This document shows positions 1-12,963 of a stretch of DNA of 64,000 bases, piece by piece. The DNA lies in assembly GCA_963693365.1 (NCBI GenBank), contig CAVNZM010000005.1, positions 124,001-188,000 on the forward strand, written 5' to 3'. This DNA is from Amoebidium appalachense (lineage: Eukaryota; Ichthyosporea). The position numbers and the translations under genes were made by a program. Every line of letters starts with the position of its first letter. The stretch's first letter is position 1. Below the pieces are notes generated by a model that was given only the letters and a program-made list of their open reading frames with translations, made no database searches and was not told the DNA's origin.

Positions 1-1121
1 ATTATCACCCACCTTAAACTTCGTTCTTGCCGTTGGGCAACACTTCTTTCAACGATTGCCTTCGTTTCTGATGTTTCACGACACATATTTCTGTGTGCCA
101 ACGGACGGGCGTTCTGCTGCTAGCGCGAGTGTTTGGAAAAGTGACTATTTGTGAGCAAGGCACTCGTTGTCACCCACGTATGATCTTAGGGTTGTGCTTG
201 GTTGGCTTGAGTGCACGGTATTGCTGTGTGCCTGTGTTGTGTCTGGGTGGCTGTTCTGGTGTGGCTGGGGGCATGTGGTTTTTGGGTAGTGGAGAGAAAA
301 GTTGTTTTTGTGCAGAGAAGGGTACAGGGGACGGGATGGGGCGGAACATCTATATGTATTACCTACCGAGCGTTGTGGGACGTAGTGGAAGGGTTTGTGC
401 CTAAAGATTTTGTTCGACGTGCAGGGGAGGCTATGGTGTGCAGAAGTTAGGAACCTGTTGTGTATGGTGGGCTAGTGTAGCAGTGGTTGTCTGGTTCAGG
501 TAGAGAGCCGTTCCCTGTGGAATTTTTTGCGCTCCTCTCTTTATGTTTGCCTATGGTCACACGTGAGTTGTCGAGTTCTTGCACGTGTGTACTGCCTGTC
601 CCACCGAATGCTGCATCTCGTGTATGTGTGCTGTGTCCTGTATCTGGACCGTGCTTCGCATCTGTGCCGCACCTTCACACTTCTTGTCTCTTTTCTGGCT
701 CTAATGGCTGGTTGCAGGATGCATCATTGTTTCAGTTCCTTCCTAACAGCCATCGGAACGCGTCATGCATGTGTGATAGGCACGATGTCGTTTTGGTCGT
801 GTAGCCCAAACCCACTCTCTCGTGCTTAGATGCGGGGCAACACTGTGTCTGGGGAAGGTTTGGGGGGGAGGAGGGTATTCGTTATTTTTTTTTTTTTTTG
901 GTGGCCCTGTATACCATGTCTAGTTTATCATTGGCTGTGTGCTGTTGTGAACGTTTCTCCGTTGAGTCTGCGCCCTGCTGGTTTGCTGTGCACCGTGCAC
1001 TAGGTATCTGCTGCATGCCTTCCTGTGTTGCACGGTGTGCGCCTTTCCATTTTGCCCTGCTACCCTGCCCCGTGCTTCTGCACCCACCCTCACATACGTG
1101 TGCTGACCCTTTGGGCCGCAG
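1..1121 (+). other. Probable upstream intron of eL24
   Basis: No open reading frame here resembles the missing eL24 N-terminus or any family I know. The stretch is T/GT-rich with a T-run near 885-899 and ends in a C/T-rich acceptor (ttgggccgcag). It is best read as intron, possibly with non-coding sequence further left. Confidence 0.5.
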
Positions 1122-2159
1122 CTGGACGGTTCTGTTCCGGCGCAAGCACAAGAAGGGTACGGTCGAGGAGGTGGTCAAGCGCCGCACCCGCCGCACGCAG
1201 AAGTTCAGCCGGGCCATCCAGGGTGCCACCCTCGACCAGATCATGGCCAAGCGCAACCAGACCCTCGAGGTCCGGAAGGCCCAGCGCGAGCACCAGGTAT
1301 GCTTGGGCCGGTAGATGTCCGTGGGTTGGAAACTGCTTGTGGGGGGGATTGCACGGCTGTGTGTGTGTTTATGCATGCACGCACGAGTGTTTGTGAGCTT
1401 GCATGGGCAGGCACATGTACTTTGGGTGTATGGGTGTCACATATGAGTGGGATGCCATATGTGTTCGTGGGTTGATGTGTGTGTTTGTGTGTGTGCATGC
1501 ATTGGCAGCCATATGCGTTCCGATTGGATTGGTGCGTGTATGTTTACCTGTTTCACAATGAGGGGTTGGACATGAATAGGTTGATGTGCAGGTGGTGTGT
1601 GTGTGGGGGGGGGGGTTGGCAATGAGGGGGATAGTGGGGTGGTGCTTTTGGGGGGGGAAATCTGGTTGTCAGTGGAAACGTGTCCACTGGCCTGCTAGGG
1701 AGTCATGGTTGGTTCATGTTAATCACGTAGCTGTGTACTCGACGGGATTTTCAGACTGTGTGTGATTTTTTTGTGCACGGGTTTTTCAGGCTGTGTGTGA
1801 TTTTTTTTGTGCGGTTTGGCATTAGCCCTCGCTGAGTGATGAGTTAGTGTGGTTGTGTCGTTTTCAGCTTCTGTTGTACTGTACGCTAGGATGAATGTGC
1901 ATACAGCGGGCTGTCTTCGTTTGCCGGTGGGAGAGACAGATGGGATGGGAGGGGTTTGGTTGTTTGAAACCAAATGGGGTGTGTTGTGCGACACACAAGC
2001 CGTTCGTGCATGGTGCTCACATTGGGGTGCTGCATGCATGTTTGCATTTCCCCTTTCTGTGGCCCCATGTCCCGGGGTCAGGGTAAATCTATATTTGGAT
2101 ATGGGTGCTGTCATTGGGCATACAACACGTGAATTTTCTTTTTCCCCCCCCCCCCCCTC

Positions 2160-2190
<31 letters not shown>

Positions 2191-2513
2191 ACATGCACAT
2201 GCACATGCACATGCACAGTCATATGTGCGCCCACACACGACTGTCTCAGTGCATGCACTTGCATCCACATGAAGGGGTATGTCTTATCTACTCTTTGTGG
2301 CTTCCACTTGCTATACTGCATGCCAACCCCTTTGTGGTCCCCACCTAACCCCGACCCCTTCAGATCCGTGCGTCCAAGGAGAAGGCCAAGGCTGCCCAGG
2401 CCACCAAGAAGGCCACCAAGCCCGCCGGTGCCACCCCAGCCCAGAAGGCTGCCCCCAAGGTCCAGAAGCAGGCCGGCAAGGGCGCCGCTGGCCGTGTTGG
2501 TGGCAAGCGCTAA
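1122..2513 (+). CDS. RPL24: Ribosomal protein eL24, 3' exons (5' end missing)
   Basis: This is a structural protein of the large cytosolic ribosomal subunit. Two coding exons are visible: 1122-1296, after a ccgcag acceptor, and 2364-2513. They are separated by a GT-rich intron (gtatgc...ttcag). The first exon reads [16 protein letters not shown]...[13 protein letters not shown]...IMAKRNQ...VRKAQREHQ, which matches the eL24 core (WTVLYRRKHKKG, IMAKRNQ and VRKAQRE in animals). The second gives the Lys/Ala-rich tail ending GRVGGKR, again as in eL24. The first base of exon 1122 completes a split codon (probably Asn), so roughly 53 N-terminal residues (zinc-ribbon and SH3-like part) lie upstream. 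I could not find them in 1-1121, so the gene is cut by the window edge or has a longer intron. The stop TAA is immediately overlapped by an AATAAA signal. Confidence 0.93.
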
Positions 2514-2518
2514 ATAAA
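2513..2518 (+). promoter_or_regulatory. Polyadenylation signal overlapping the eL24 stop
   Basis: The sequence TAAATAAAGC places AATAAA one base inside the stop codon (TAA at 2511-2513). The 3'UTR would therefore be only about 15-30 bases. Confidence 0.7.
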
Positions 2519-2662
2519 GCACGTTGTGCTGTTTTTAGCATTCAGTATTTCGGTGCCTGCTGACGAGCAAAGGGCTGTGTGTACAAACAAGGCACAGTAT
2601 GCACGTTGTGATTGGTCCGTGTCTTAGGGAGGTTTTCCGTGTGTGTGGTTGTGGTGCGTGGG

Positions 2663-2851
2663 TGCGCGCGTTTATTATTATCTTTGGGGGGGGGGAGGGG
2701 GGGGGGGATGTAAAGTGGCAGAACATGTGTAGGGTGTGATTGATGTCCGTCTGTCTGTGCGCGCGTTTATTATTATCTTTGGGGGGGAGGGGGGGGGGGA
2801 TGTAAAGTGGCAGAACATGTGTAGGGTGTGATTGATGTCCGTCTGTCTGTG
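2663..2851 (+). repeat. Two-copy tandem duplication, 95-bp period
   Basis: Copies at 2663-2757 and 2758-2851 share the order TGCGCGCGTTTATTATTATC, a G-run, ATGTAAAGTGGCAGAACATG, then GTCCGTCTGTCTGTG. They differ mainly in G-run length. They lie just downstream of eL24. Confidence 0.9.
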
Positions 2852-3840
2852 TGGGTGGTGGTGGTGGTTCTTTTGGAAGGGGGGGGGGGGGGGGGGGGGT
2901 CTTGGAGGACCGTGATACGTCCGGCAAGGCCTTGGTCCGGAGTGGAGGTGTGTGCATGTCATGTGGCAGGCACGGACGTGTACGGGTGGCCCCAAGCTTG
3001 CGGCTTTTGTGCAGTGTGGATCCATGGGTTGGCCTGGCCACACGGCGCTGGCACAGGGCCATTGCAGTCGACACTCAAAGGGTACGGTATCCCGGGTGCG
3101 CGCACCGTGTGCATACAGGTGGTGCAAGGGCGGCGGCAGGTCTGCGTCACACATTGCAAGTGCCCGTTGTACGTGTCTGCAAGCCTCGCTGGTGGCATTT
3201 GCATTTTCGGTCCCAGTCCACTGAGTTGATGATCAAGCAGCTCGCTGTACAGAGCGCACATGTGCCGGTTGGTCATGCATCATGAAGTTCGGCGCGGCCC
3301 GGTTCAGCTTTTGGATCCAATTGCCGGCGGGCCGGCGGCCTACGGAATGAAGAATAGATCTGCAATGCACCAATCACAGTTGACAATAGAGTTTGTTAGC
3401 CAATCATGTGGCTGCTCGGCACTTGCCAACGTAGACGTCACGCAATAATTTTATGCTTGGAAAATAAAGAGGAATGCGCATCGTATTATATCAAGAATAT
3501 GAATATCTCACTGTATATTTTAATGGCGTGTGTATGTTTTATTTTTCACATGCCCACTGTTCCAACCTATGCTGGCGCCCTTCATCGAACTTGTAGATTC
3601 CCATGGCCTAGAAAGGGGCAAATTCTCTGGGCCTGCATAATTGTTCAGTGACTTCTCCGAGGCATTCATGAGTACTGGGCTTTCAAACAATCAGAAAAAC
3701 ATCGTTTTGTAGTTACAGTTAACATACTTTAGAAAAATATGTACTTAATTGCTGCTTGATTGTGTTATTTATACATGTGAGATGTGTTCATAGAGAAAAG
3801 CATATAGTGCTCAGTTGGCAACGCTTGCCCCATTTATACG
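2852..3840. other. Gene-poor spacer between eL24 and CBS
   Basis: No coding region is supported. The left half is G/C-rich with a G-run near 2880-2899. The right half (3460-3830) turns AT-rich. Two CCAATCA motifs (near 3371 and 3401) and an isolated AATAAA (about 3463) are present without an attached gene. Confidence 0.5.
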
Positions 3841-3850
3841 CACGCATTCG

Positions 3851-3979
3851 ATTGGTTGATAAGGCTCCAAAATTCACGCGCCCATAAAAAAACATTTGCT
3901 CACGTTTACTCAGTGGTGCTTCAGCTTGGCTGACCTTTTACAACCTCGAAAAGTAGTGTGTTTCACATTCAACCACTGG
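3851..3979 (+). promoter_or_regulatory. CBS core promoter and 5'UTR exon
   Basis: An inverted CCAAT box (ATTGG, 3851-3855) lies about 30 bases before a TATA-like CATAAAAAA (3883-3891). Transcription would start near 3905-3920. A leader exon then ends at 3979 before the donor GTAAGC (3980). The paired acceptor is ctctacag ending at 4462, four bases before the CBS start codon, so the intron sits in the 5'UTR. It contains a (CA)n run of about 119 bases. Confidence 0.55.
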
Positions 3980-4275
3980 GTAAGCACTTGTATTATCGTC
4001 TATATCCATGCACCCAACATATATGGACACGTGCGCGGGTCTATGATAACTGCCTTGGTTCTCAGTACCAATCTTCCCACACGCATCCCGTTTTACCACA
4101 CACTCCCCCCTCCCCCCTCCCCCCTCCCCCCTCCCCATGCCCCACCATTCTTCCCCGTCTTTCTCCCCCCCCCCCCACCCACCCCCACTCCCCCTCCACT
4201 TCCAGCCAACATCCATCCACCCAATGCGGCCCCCTCCCACCCCCTTCCCCCCTCCCTCCTTGCCCCCCTCCCCAC

Positions 4276-4400
<125 letters not shown>

Positions 4401-4466
4401 CGCCACCGCCCACCTCTAAGTCCGCCCTTTCCACCCTTCCTCCCCTCACACGTGCTCTACAGAAAC

Positions 4467-5198
4467 ATGGCGAGCGAGGGCAGCTGTCCCTTTGTTGGTG
4501 TGCGCAACACGGGGCCCATCCACTGCACGTGGAAGCCCAACAGCACCGAGAAGTCTCCCCACACCCACGCACCGTACCCCGCGTACGTGCCCCCCCCCCC
4601 CCCCCCCCCCCCCTCCCCCCTCCCCCCCCCCCCCCCCCCCCCCCCCTTACCCCCTCCTCCCACAGGGCCCTCTTCTCCTACTCAACCCTCTTGCCCCTCA
4701 CCCCTGCCACTCTCCCTCTACCTCGAAACACAGCACAAAGTGCAACAGCACAACCACCCCCCTCTCCCACCCCTTCCCGCCTCTTTAATCTTTTTATGTG
4801 TGCTTTGTGATCTGTGCTGTGTTGTCCGTATAGTGCGAGTGTCCTTCCCACTCTGCGATGCATTATAAACCTCCTTCGTTGTACTCCATACCCATCTTAT
4901 CTTTTCATGCTGTATTGTTTCACTCGAAAGCTTCCTTTGCCTTGTTTTGCACTTTACCCTATGTGTTTTGCTGTCCTGCAGGTATATTATTCGGGGGTTT
5001 TCGTGAGCCCCTGCTGTGTCCTTGGACCTGTGCTCCAGTGTGCACCTTCCGACCTTGGCTCACTAACTTCGTGTTGTCTAGCAAAGGCCTCCTCATGTTC
5101 CACATCCTTATTTCCAACCAGCCACACAAAGGTCAAGTTGTGATACCATTCCCTTCCCCCCCCCTCCCTGCCTTCCCCCCCTTCCCCCGCCCTTCCCC

Positions 5199-5229
<31 letters not shown>

Positions 5230-5678
5230 ACACACTATGCACTAACCCACCGTCAACCCCCAGTGAGCGGCCCAAGATCCTGCCCAACATCCTGTACCAC
5301 GTAGGCAACACCCCCCTCGTGCGCGTCAACAAGATAGCAAAGGAGGAGGGCCTGCAGTGTGAGCTCTGTACGTGCCCACACATGCCCCCATGGACGGCAC
5401 ATCTTGTTCTTCTGTCTTCCCCCCCTCCCCCCCCCCCCCCCCCCCCCCCCGGCCCCACACACACACACACTCTCGCTCTCTCTCTCTCCCCCCCCCTCCC
5501 CCCCTCCCCCCTCCTGCGTGTTCCATTGTATCGTCAAAGATAGCCCATTTAAAGAAGCCAAACCCTCCTCCTTATAATACGTAAGAAGACCAATACCTCC
5601 CGGCTTACCCCTGCCTTCATCCTCAGTTTGCCCAGCATCAGTTCTTTCATATCCTGTGTGCTTTCCCCTACCACTTTT

Positions 5679-5727
<49 letters not shown>

Positions 5728-6157
5728 ACACACACACAACCAATGGTGATTTGTGCTTGCATATGCATCTATCACTCCTGCCCCTTCCTTCCACCGTTGC
5801 CAGATTAGAGCTCTTACCCTCCCCCCCCCCCCCCCCTCCCCCCCCCCCAGTGGCCAAGTGTGAGTTCTTCAATGCGGGGGGCAGTGTCAAGGACCGCATT
5901 GCAAAGCGCATGTTTGAGGAGGCAGAGGCCAGCGGCAGGATCAAGCCCGGTAGGGGGGGGGGGGGGCACATTAGAGAGGGAAGGAGCGAGGGAGGGAGGC
6001 TTAAGCCCGGTAGGAAGGAAGGGGGGTTTAAAACCTCGGTAGGGAGGATGGAAGGGGGGGGGGGGATGGGGGGAGGGGCGGAGCTTCCTAAGAAGGGAGG
6101 GGGATGGGGGAAAAGAATAAATCCAGCCTTGGGAGGGCAGGGGGATAGAGAGTAAAG

Positions 6158-6209
<52 letters not shown>

Positions 6210-6883
6210 GGGCCGGGGAAGCCCGTGAGGGGAAGAGAGATCAGGGGTTCTGCTTGCTTTCTTTCGGTAAGAGCAGTAAGAGCGATGGTGTCGTGTGTGG
6301 GAGAGGATGTGGCAGGCTGCTAGTTGGGTGCCATGTGTGTGTGTGTGTTCGGGGTTGGGATTTGGGGCAGGGGGTGCTGTTGGGGTTAGGAGATGTTCTG
6401 GTTTCTTGGGTGTAAAAAGGAAAACGGAGGGGGGGGGGAGGGGGTATCAATTGTGGCTGAGTAAACGTGTAGATGTGGTGTGGAGGGGAGTGTGGGGCCC
6501 TTCAGGGGGAGGGGGGGGGCTCATTTAATTGAGGGAAGAATAGTAATTTGTTATGTGACTCTGGGAGGGTCGAGAGACACATTAGGACGTTAGTCAGTGG
6601 CGAAAGACAAAGGGCACACGTTGGGCTTGAGCACGGACCACATGTGGCTTATTAGTATAGGGAATAAGCAAAAGGGAACCAGTCATTGAGCCTTTGCACT
6701 GACCATATATGGCTAATCAGGAGACACGATCATCGAGCCCACCAGCGGCAATACGGGGCTTGGCCTTGCTCTGTGTGCTGCCGTCAAGGGGTACCGCTGT
6801 ATTATCTGTCTGCCTGAGAAGATGAGCAATGAGAAGGTAGGGGGCCCTATGGTGCATGCGGGTCGGGGGTATGTGTGCTTGGG

Positions 6884-6958
<75 letters not shown>

Positions 6959-7858
6959 TGCGCGCCCGCGTGTGTGTATACACATACATATGTACGCATG
7001 TGGTGTGGTGGTGTGTGTGTGCCTGCATATGGGATGCTATGTGTGCACGTGGCGCGGTGCTGACTTTTGGCCAATCAGGTGGACACACTCAAGGCTCTTG
7101 GGGCTGAGATTGTGCGCACACCAAACGATGCCGCATTCGATTCTCCGGGTATCAGACCCCCCCCCCCCCCCCCCCCACCCCCGTTGTGGCAGGCCTGGTG
7201 CCGGCCTCAAACACACAAGTGGTCGGCATGGGCACACACACCCGACCCCCAACGCACAACCAACACCACACTGCACTGTGCCTTCACGTGGCCCATCCCT
7301 ATCTGGGTCGGACCTGCCCTTGTATGTTCGTACCCAACACATGCTTACCCCCCCTCATCCCAAAGCCCAAATCCCCGCACGCCGGCCTGCCCAAAACCCA
7401 CCACTTTCTCATTTGCTTTTTGCCCCTCCCACTTCTTCCTCCCCCCACATCCTCCGCCCCATCTGGCCCCAATCACCCTTTCACCCACATCCACCTACCC
7501 CCCTCCCCCCTCCCCCCCTTCCCCCGGTGCATACTCCTGGCTTGACCTATGTGTGCCATACACACACACACTTCCCTTGCTCCTATGTGCACTCGGCTCC
7601 ATCCTCTTCCTGCGACCATGCTATTCTAACCCCCCTTCAACACACCACACACACGAAAACATAAACACACACACACAGAGTCGCACATTGGTGTGTCGTA
7701 CCGCCTGCAGGCGGAGATACCCAACAGCCACATTCTCAACCAATACGACAACCCCTACAACCCCATTGCCCACTACGACAGCACGGCGGAGGAGCTATTG
7801 GATCAGTGCGATGGAAAGATAGACATGGTAAGTGCACACGCATGCACATGCACACACA

Positions 7859-7940
<82 letters not shown>

Positions 7941-8278
7941 GCATACGCATACACACACACACACGTGCATTCGCACATAAACCATTACACCCACAACCGA
8001 CATTCCAACACAATCACAATTGCATATGCAGGCATTCATGTGTGAATACACAGACAATCACACGTGACCACATTTGTACCCTCCTTGGTGTGCCCATCCA
8101 CACACAACCCACCTGCTTGCACGTGCTGATGCATATAGATTTAAATAATGAGTGAAAACACGCAGACCTATGCACCTACCTGCAAAACATACACTTCTAA
8201 CCCCAGCATACGACACATGTGATATCCCCAGCCCCGCCCCCCTGCCCCCCCCCCCCCCCCTCCTCCCCCCCCCCGCAC

Positions 8279-8314
<36 letters not shown>

Positions 8315-8538
8315 CTCGGCTTGCATCATACGACATACATGCATCCCTATTCTCCACTGAGCTCATATACCTAAGGTTTTGCATGGGGACAAGGGTGTAG
8401 TTTTTATGAAAAGGGGCATATACACACTTAACTATCGCCATAAACGTCTGGAGGGGTTTTTGGTGTGGTGGGAATGGGGAGATGGCACATAGACACTTTG
8501 TTGTCTGTGTGTGTGCGTGTGTGTGTGTGTGTGTGTGT

Positions 8539-8569
<31 letters not shown>

Positions 8570-8975
8570 TGCGCGTGTGTTGGGGGGGGGGGGGGGGGGG
8601 AGGGGAAGGGGGAGGGAAACTGCCCATCTAATGATTCTGACATTTGTTTGACAGCTCGTTGCCGGTGCCGGGACTGGAGGAACCATCTCCGGCATTGCAC
8701 GCAAACTCAAGGAGAGGTGCCCAAACATCAAGGTCGCACATGCACACACAGACCACACGCACTGATATGGGCATATACCACCCCCCCCCCCCCCCCCCCC
8801 CCCTCCCCCGCCTCTCCCTCCGGCCCCCACGCATAACCAACAGCCCATCGCAGCACGTGCAGTGTTGAACCTTTGCCCTCCGGCACTTTGCCCCTGGATC
8901 GTGATTCCTCGCATGCTGTCAGCCCCTGCACTCTATGCCAGCCACTCGCCTATTTGTATGCAGCAGAGATGTGGT

Positions 8976-9016
<41 letters not shown>

Positions 9017-9850
9017 TTCTGTCCCTCCCATCCTCCCCTTTCATGCCTCCCCACTTCATACGTCCACACTCCTCTTTCTCCCCCGCCCTCTCTTCCCAAT
9101 TTTTCTCCTTTTCTTGCCGTCTGCTGGTGCGCAAACCTATGCAAACCCCACCATCACCCCCCCACCAACAAGCCCACCAATCCCCCCAGATTGTGGGTGT
9201 GGACCCAGTGGGCTCCATCCTAGCCGAGCCAGCCAGCCTCAACACTAGCGGTGGGCTGTACCAGGTGGAGGGCATTGGCTACGATTTCATGCCAACCTCC
9301 CTAGATCGGGCCGTGATCGACCAGTGGTACAAGAGCACAGACAAGCCCTCGTTCGACATGGCCAGAAGGCTGATCCACGATGAGGGCATCCTGTGCGGTG
9401 CGTTTGCCCTAGTTTGCCCTCCTCTGCCCTTTGCTCACTTGCTTTGCACTCTGGTACCTTCCATGACGGGTTATCCCGCCACTCTTTCTTGAGCTGTGTT
9501 CACATTGATACAACAGGGTGGGTGTGCATATGTTTTTTTTTTGTTTTTTTTTTTTTGTTTTTTTTTGGGGGGGGGGGGGGGGGGGTGGCATCAATTTATC
9601 ACACGCAATGCTAGGCTTGACCAACCAACATGCCTAACATTAAACCAATCAGGGGGCAGCAGTGGCACCGCCATGGCGGCAGCTGTGGAGGCAGCCAAGC
9701 AACTGGGTCCTGGCCAGCGCTGTGTTGTGATCCTGCCCGATGGCCTGCGCAACTACATGTCTAAGTTCCTGAGGTCGGTGTGTGGTTTTTTTTGGGGGGG
9801 GGGGTCACTTCGTGGGCACGTGGTTTGGGACGTGCTCTTGGGAAGGAGGA

Positions 9851-9898
<48 letters not shown>

Positions 9899-10462
9899 TG
9901 AATGACCTACCGGAATGCTAGTAAACGGTCTTTGCTCTGACTACTTGCTCTCCTCTGCCCCCCTCCTCCCCGCCCCCCCCCCCCCCCCCCTTGACCCTCC
10001 CAAGTTCAGTTGATGCTGCTGTCTGAGTTGGAGAGTCGTATATACGCGGGCTAAGGGGTCGAAACTCAGACGCAATTGATGACTTGGGCCCTCCCTGAGG
10101 ATGGGCTCTGCTTATGACGCATACTGTGCGCATGGCTGATGTTGCATACTTGAATGTTTGCCTTTGCATGTGTCCTTCGTGTATGCGTACTTCGTACCGT
10201 GTTCCGCATTCAAACCCCCCCCCCCCCCCCCCCCCACCCCTCCTCCCCGCCCCCTCCCCCCGCCCCTCCCCCCACCCACCACCACCACCACCAACCCCTC
10301 TCCCCTCCCCCCCCCCCCAACCTCACCACCCTCACCACCACCCTCCCTCCTTTGCTCTGTAATGTGAAAGCAAATTTGTGGCTAGTGCTGTTCGTGCTAC
10401 TCCATGGAAAGCTTCTAAGACACTCGGACACACGGTGACACACTCACTCACTCGGTCACCCA

Positions 10463-10533
<71 letters not shown>

Positions 10534-10658
10534 GACGATTGGATGATCGAGAAGGGCTTCATGGCGCCCAAGGCCGTGCCCCCCCCCGTCAGTGGACAAG
10601 TTTGGTGGCGCCACCGTGGCTGACCTCAAGCTGGCAAGCCCGGTCACTGTGGCCCCGG

Positions 10659-10701
<43 letters not shown>

Positions 10702-10977
10702 TTTGGGGGGGGGGGGGGGGGGGGGGGGCTGCAGGGTGTGTAGCGGCAGTGTCGAATTGGGCGTGAGTGCTTCTTCTGGTGGAGAATGTGTGTATGTGAC
10801 GGCGGGTAAGCAGTTTTGAGCAAGGGATTGTGGTGTTGGAGTGAGAAGTGTTATCAGCACGTCGTGTGTTCCAAACAAGGAGGTGACACGGTGCACGTGT
10901 GTGGGTGGGTGGGGGGGGGGGGAGGGGGGAGGGCAGGGCGTGTGTGTATATCTTTGGTGATGGTGGTGGTGGTGTGT

Positions 10978-11016
<39 letters not shown>

Positions 11017-11894
11017 GTGTGTGTATGTGTCGCGTTATGTTGTGGTGGTGGTGGGTGGGTGGGTGGGTGGGTGTGTGTGTGTGTGTGTGTTTGTGGTGAT
11101 GGGGGGGGGGGGGGGGGGGGGGTTTCTTTTTCTGGGGAGGAGGGGGGGGGCGGGGGGGGCAAATTGAATAGCCCTGGGTGAGTTCATAGACCGCCAAGCA
11201 TGGCCCATGCCTAGTTTGTTTAGGCACGTGCTGACCACGTGGGGGCAGGTCACATGCCAGGAGGCCGCAGCCATCATGGAGCAGAGGGGCTTCGACTACC
11301 TTCCCGTCACAAAGGACAAGCGGGTGTGTGTCCGCGCCAAACCATCTGCACGTGCACCTGTTCAGTTCTTGCCCCCTCCTCCTCCTACCCCCCTGCACGT
11401 GCACCTGTTCAGTTCTTGCCCCCTCCTCCTCCTACCCCCCTGCACGTGCACCTGTTCATGTCTTGCCCCCTCCTCCTCCTACCCCCCTGCACGTGCACCT
11501 GTTCATGTCTTGCCCCCTCCTCCTCCTACCCCCCTGCACGTGCACCTGTTCAGTTCTTGCCCCCTCCTCCTCCTACCCCCCTGCACGTGCACCTGTTCAT
11601 TTCTTGCCCCCTCCTCCTCCTACCCCCCTGCACGTGCACCTGTTCATTTCTTTCCCCCTCCTCCGCCTACCCCCTCCCCTCCCCTCCCTCCCCTCTCCGC
11701 ACCATGATCACCGTCACCACCCCCATTGGTGGTTGTGCACCCGACTTGTGGTGTGTGTCTCTGTTTGTGCACCCTTTGCTCGCCGTGACCTTTCCTGCTG
11801 CACTCCTGCTGTTGTGGTGGAAACCTCAGCCTGCAAAGGTGTGACCATGTGCCCATCCATCTTACTGTAACCAGTTATTGACTCTGAGCCCCCA

Positions 11895-11967
<73 letters not shown>

Positions 11968-12194
11968 CGATTCCCCACCCACCCAGCCATATCACCCCCT
12001 TCCCCTCCCCACCACCAAAAAGCCTGTCCCCGTTCGTCTACGCTTCCTCCCTCCAACCCACCTCTCTCTCCCCCCTCCTGACCCTTTCAATCCCAACCCC
12101 TCCAATCCTCACGCCTACCCACCTACCCATCCTCCCCCGACAACGTCTCTCTCTCTCTCTCTCTCTCTTTCCTTCCCCCCTCCTCCCCCCTCCC

Positions 12195-12236
<42 letters not shown>

Positions 12237-12451
12237 CCGTTGGGCTTGTAGGCCAGGGCCAAATGCTGTCCCGTCTAGCCCACGGCAAGGCCACGCCCAG
12301 CGATGCCGTCAGCAAGGTCATGCTGCAGTTCGACACAAAGTCAAAGTTCTACGTGCGTGTTTCCCCCCTCTGTATTGTCTGTCTGTCTCCCTCTTTCTCC
12401 ATTCCGCCCTTCTGTTCTTCCACCTCCCACTCTCCCCACCCCACATATCCA

Positions 12452-12517
<66 letters not shown>

Positions 12518-12518
12518 T

Positions 12519-12575
<57 letters not shown>

Positions 12576-12635
12576 CCCCCCCCCCCCCCTCCTCTCTTTC
12601 TCTCTCTCTCTCTCTCCCCCCCCTCCGTCCCTCGC

Positions 12636-12676
<41 letters not shown>

Positions 12677-12929
12677 CCCTTCCCCTCCATCTGTCTTTGT
12701 CACTCTTCTCTTCCCCTCCCTCCCCCCCTCCCCACCCCCCCCCTCCCCACCCACCCACCCACCAATCCACGTGCACACCACAAACACATACACTTCTACA
12801 CACCGATCACACCTCGACACGTTCTAACTCGTTACAGTTTTACGTTTGTGCCTCCCCTAAGGGTGATCTCTGCATTGTCTTGTGTTTGTGTTTGCTTGTA
12901 GCACACACGCACGCACACACACACACACA

Positions 12930-12963
<34 letters not shown>

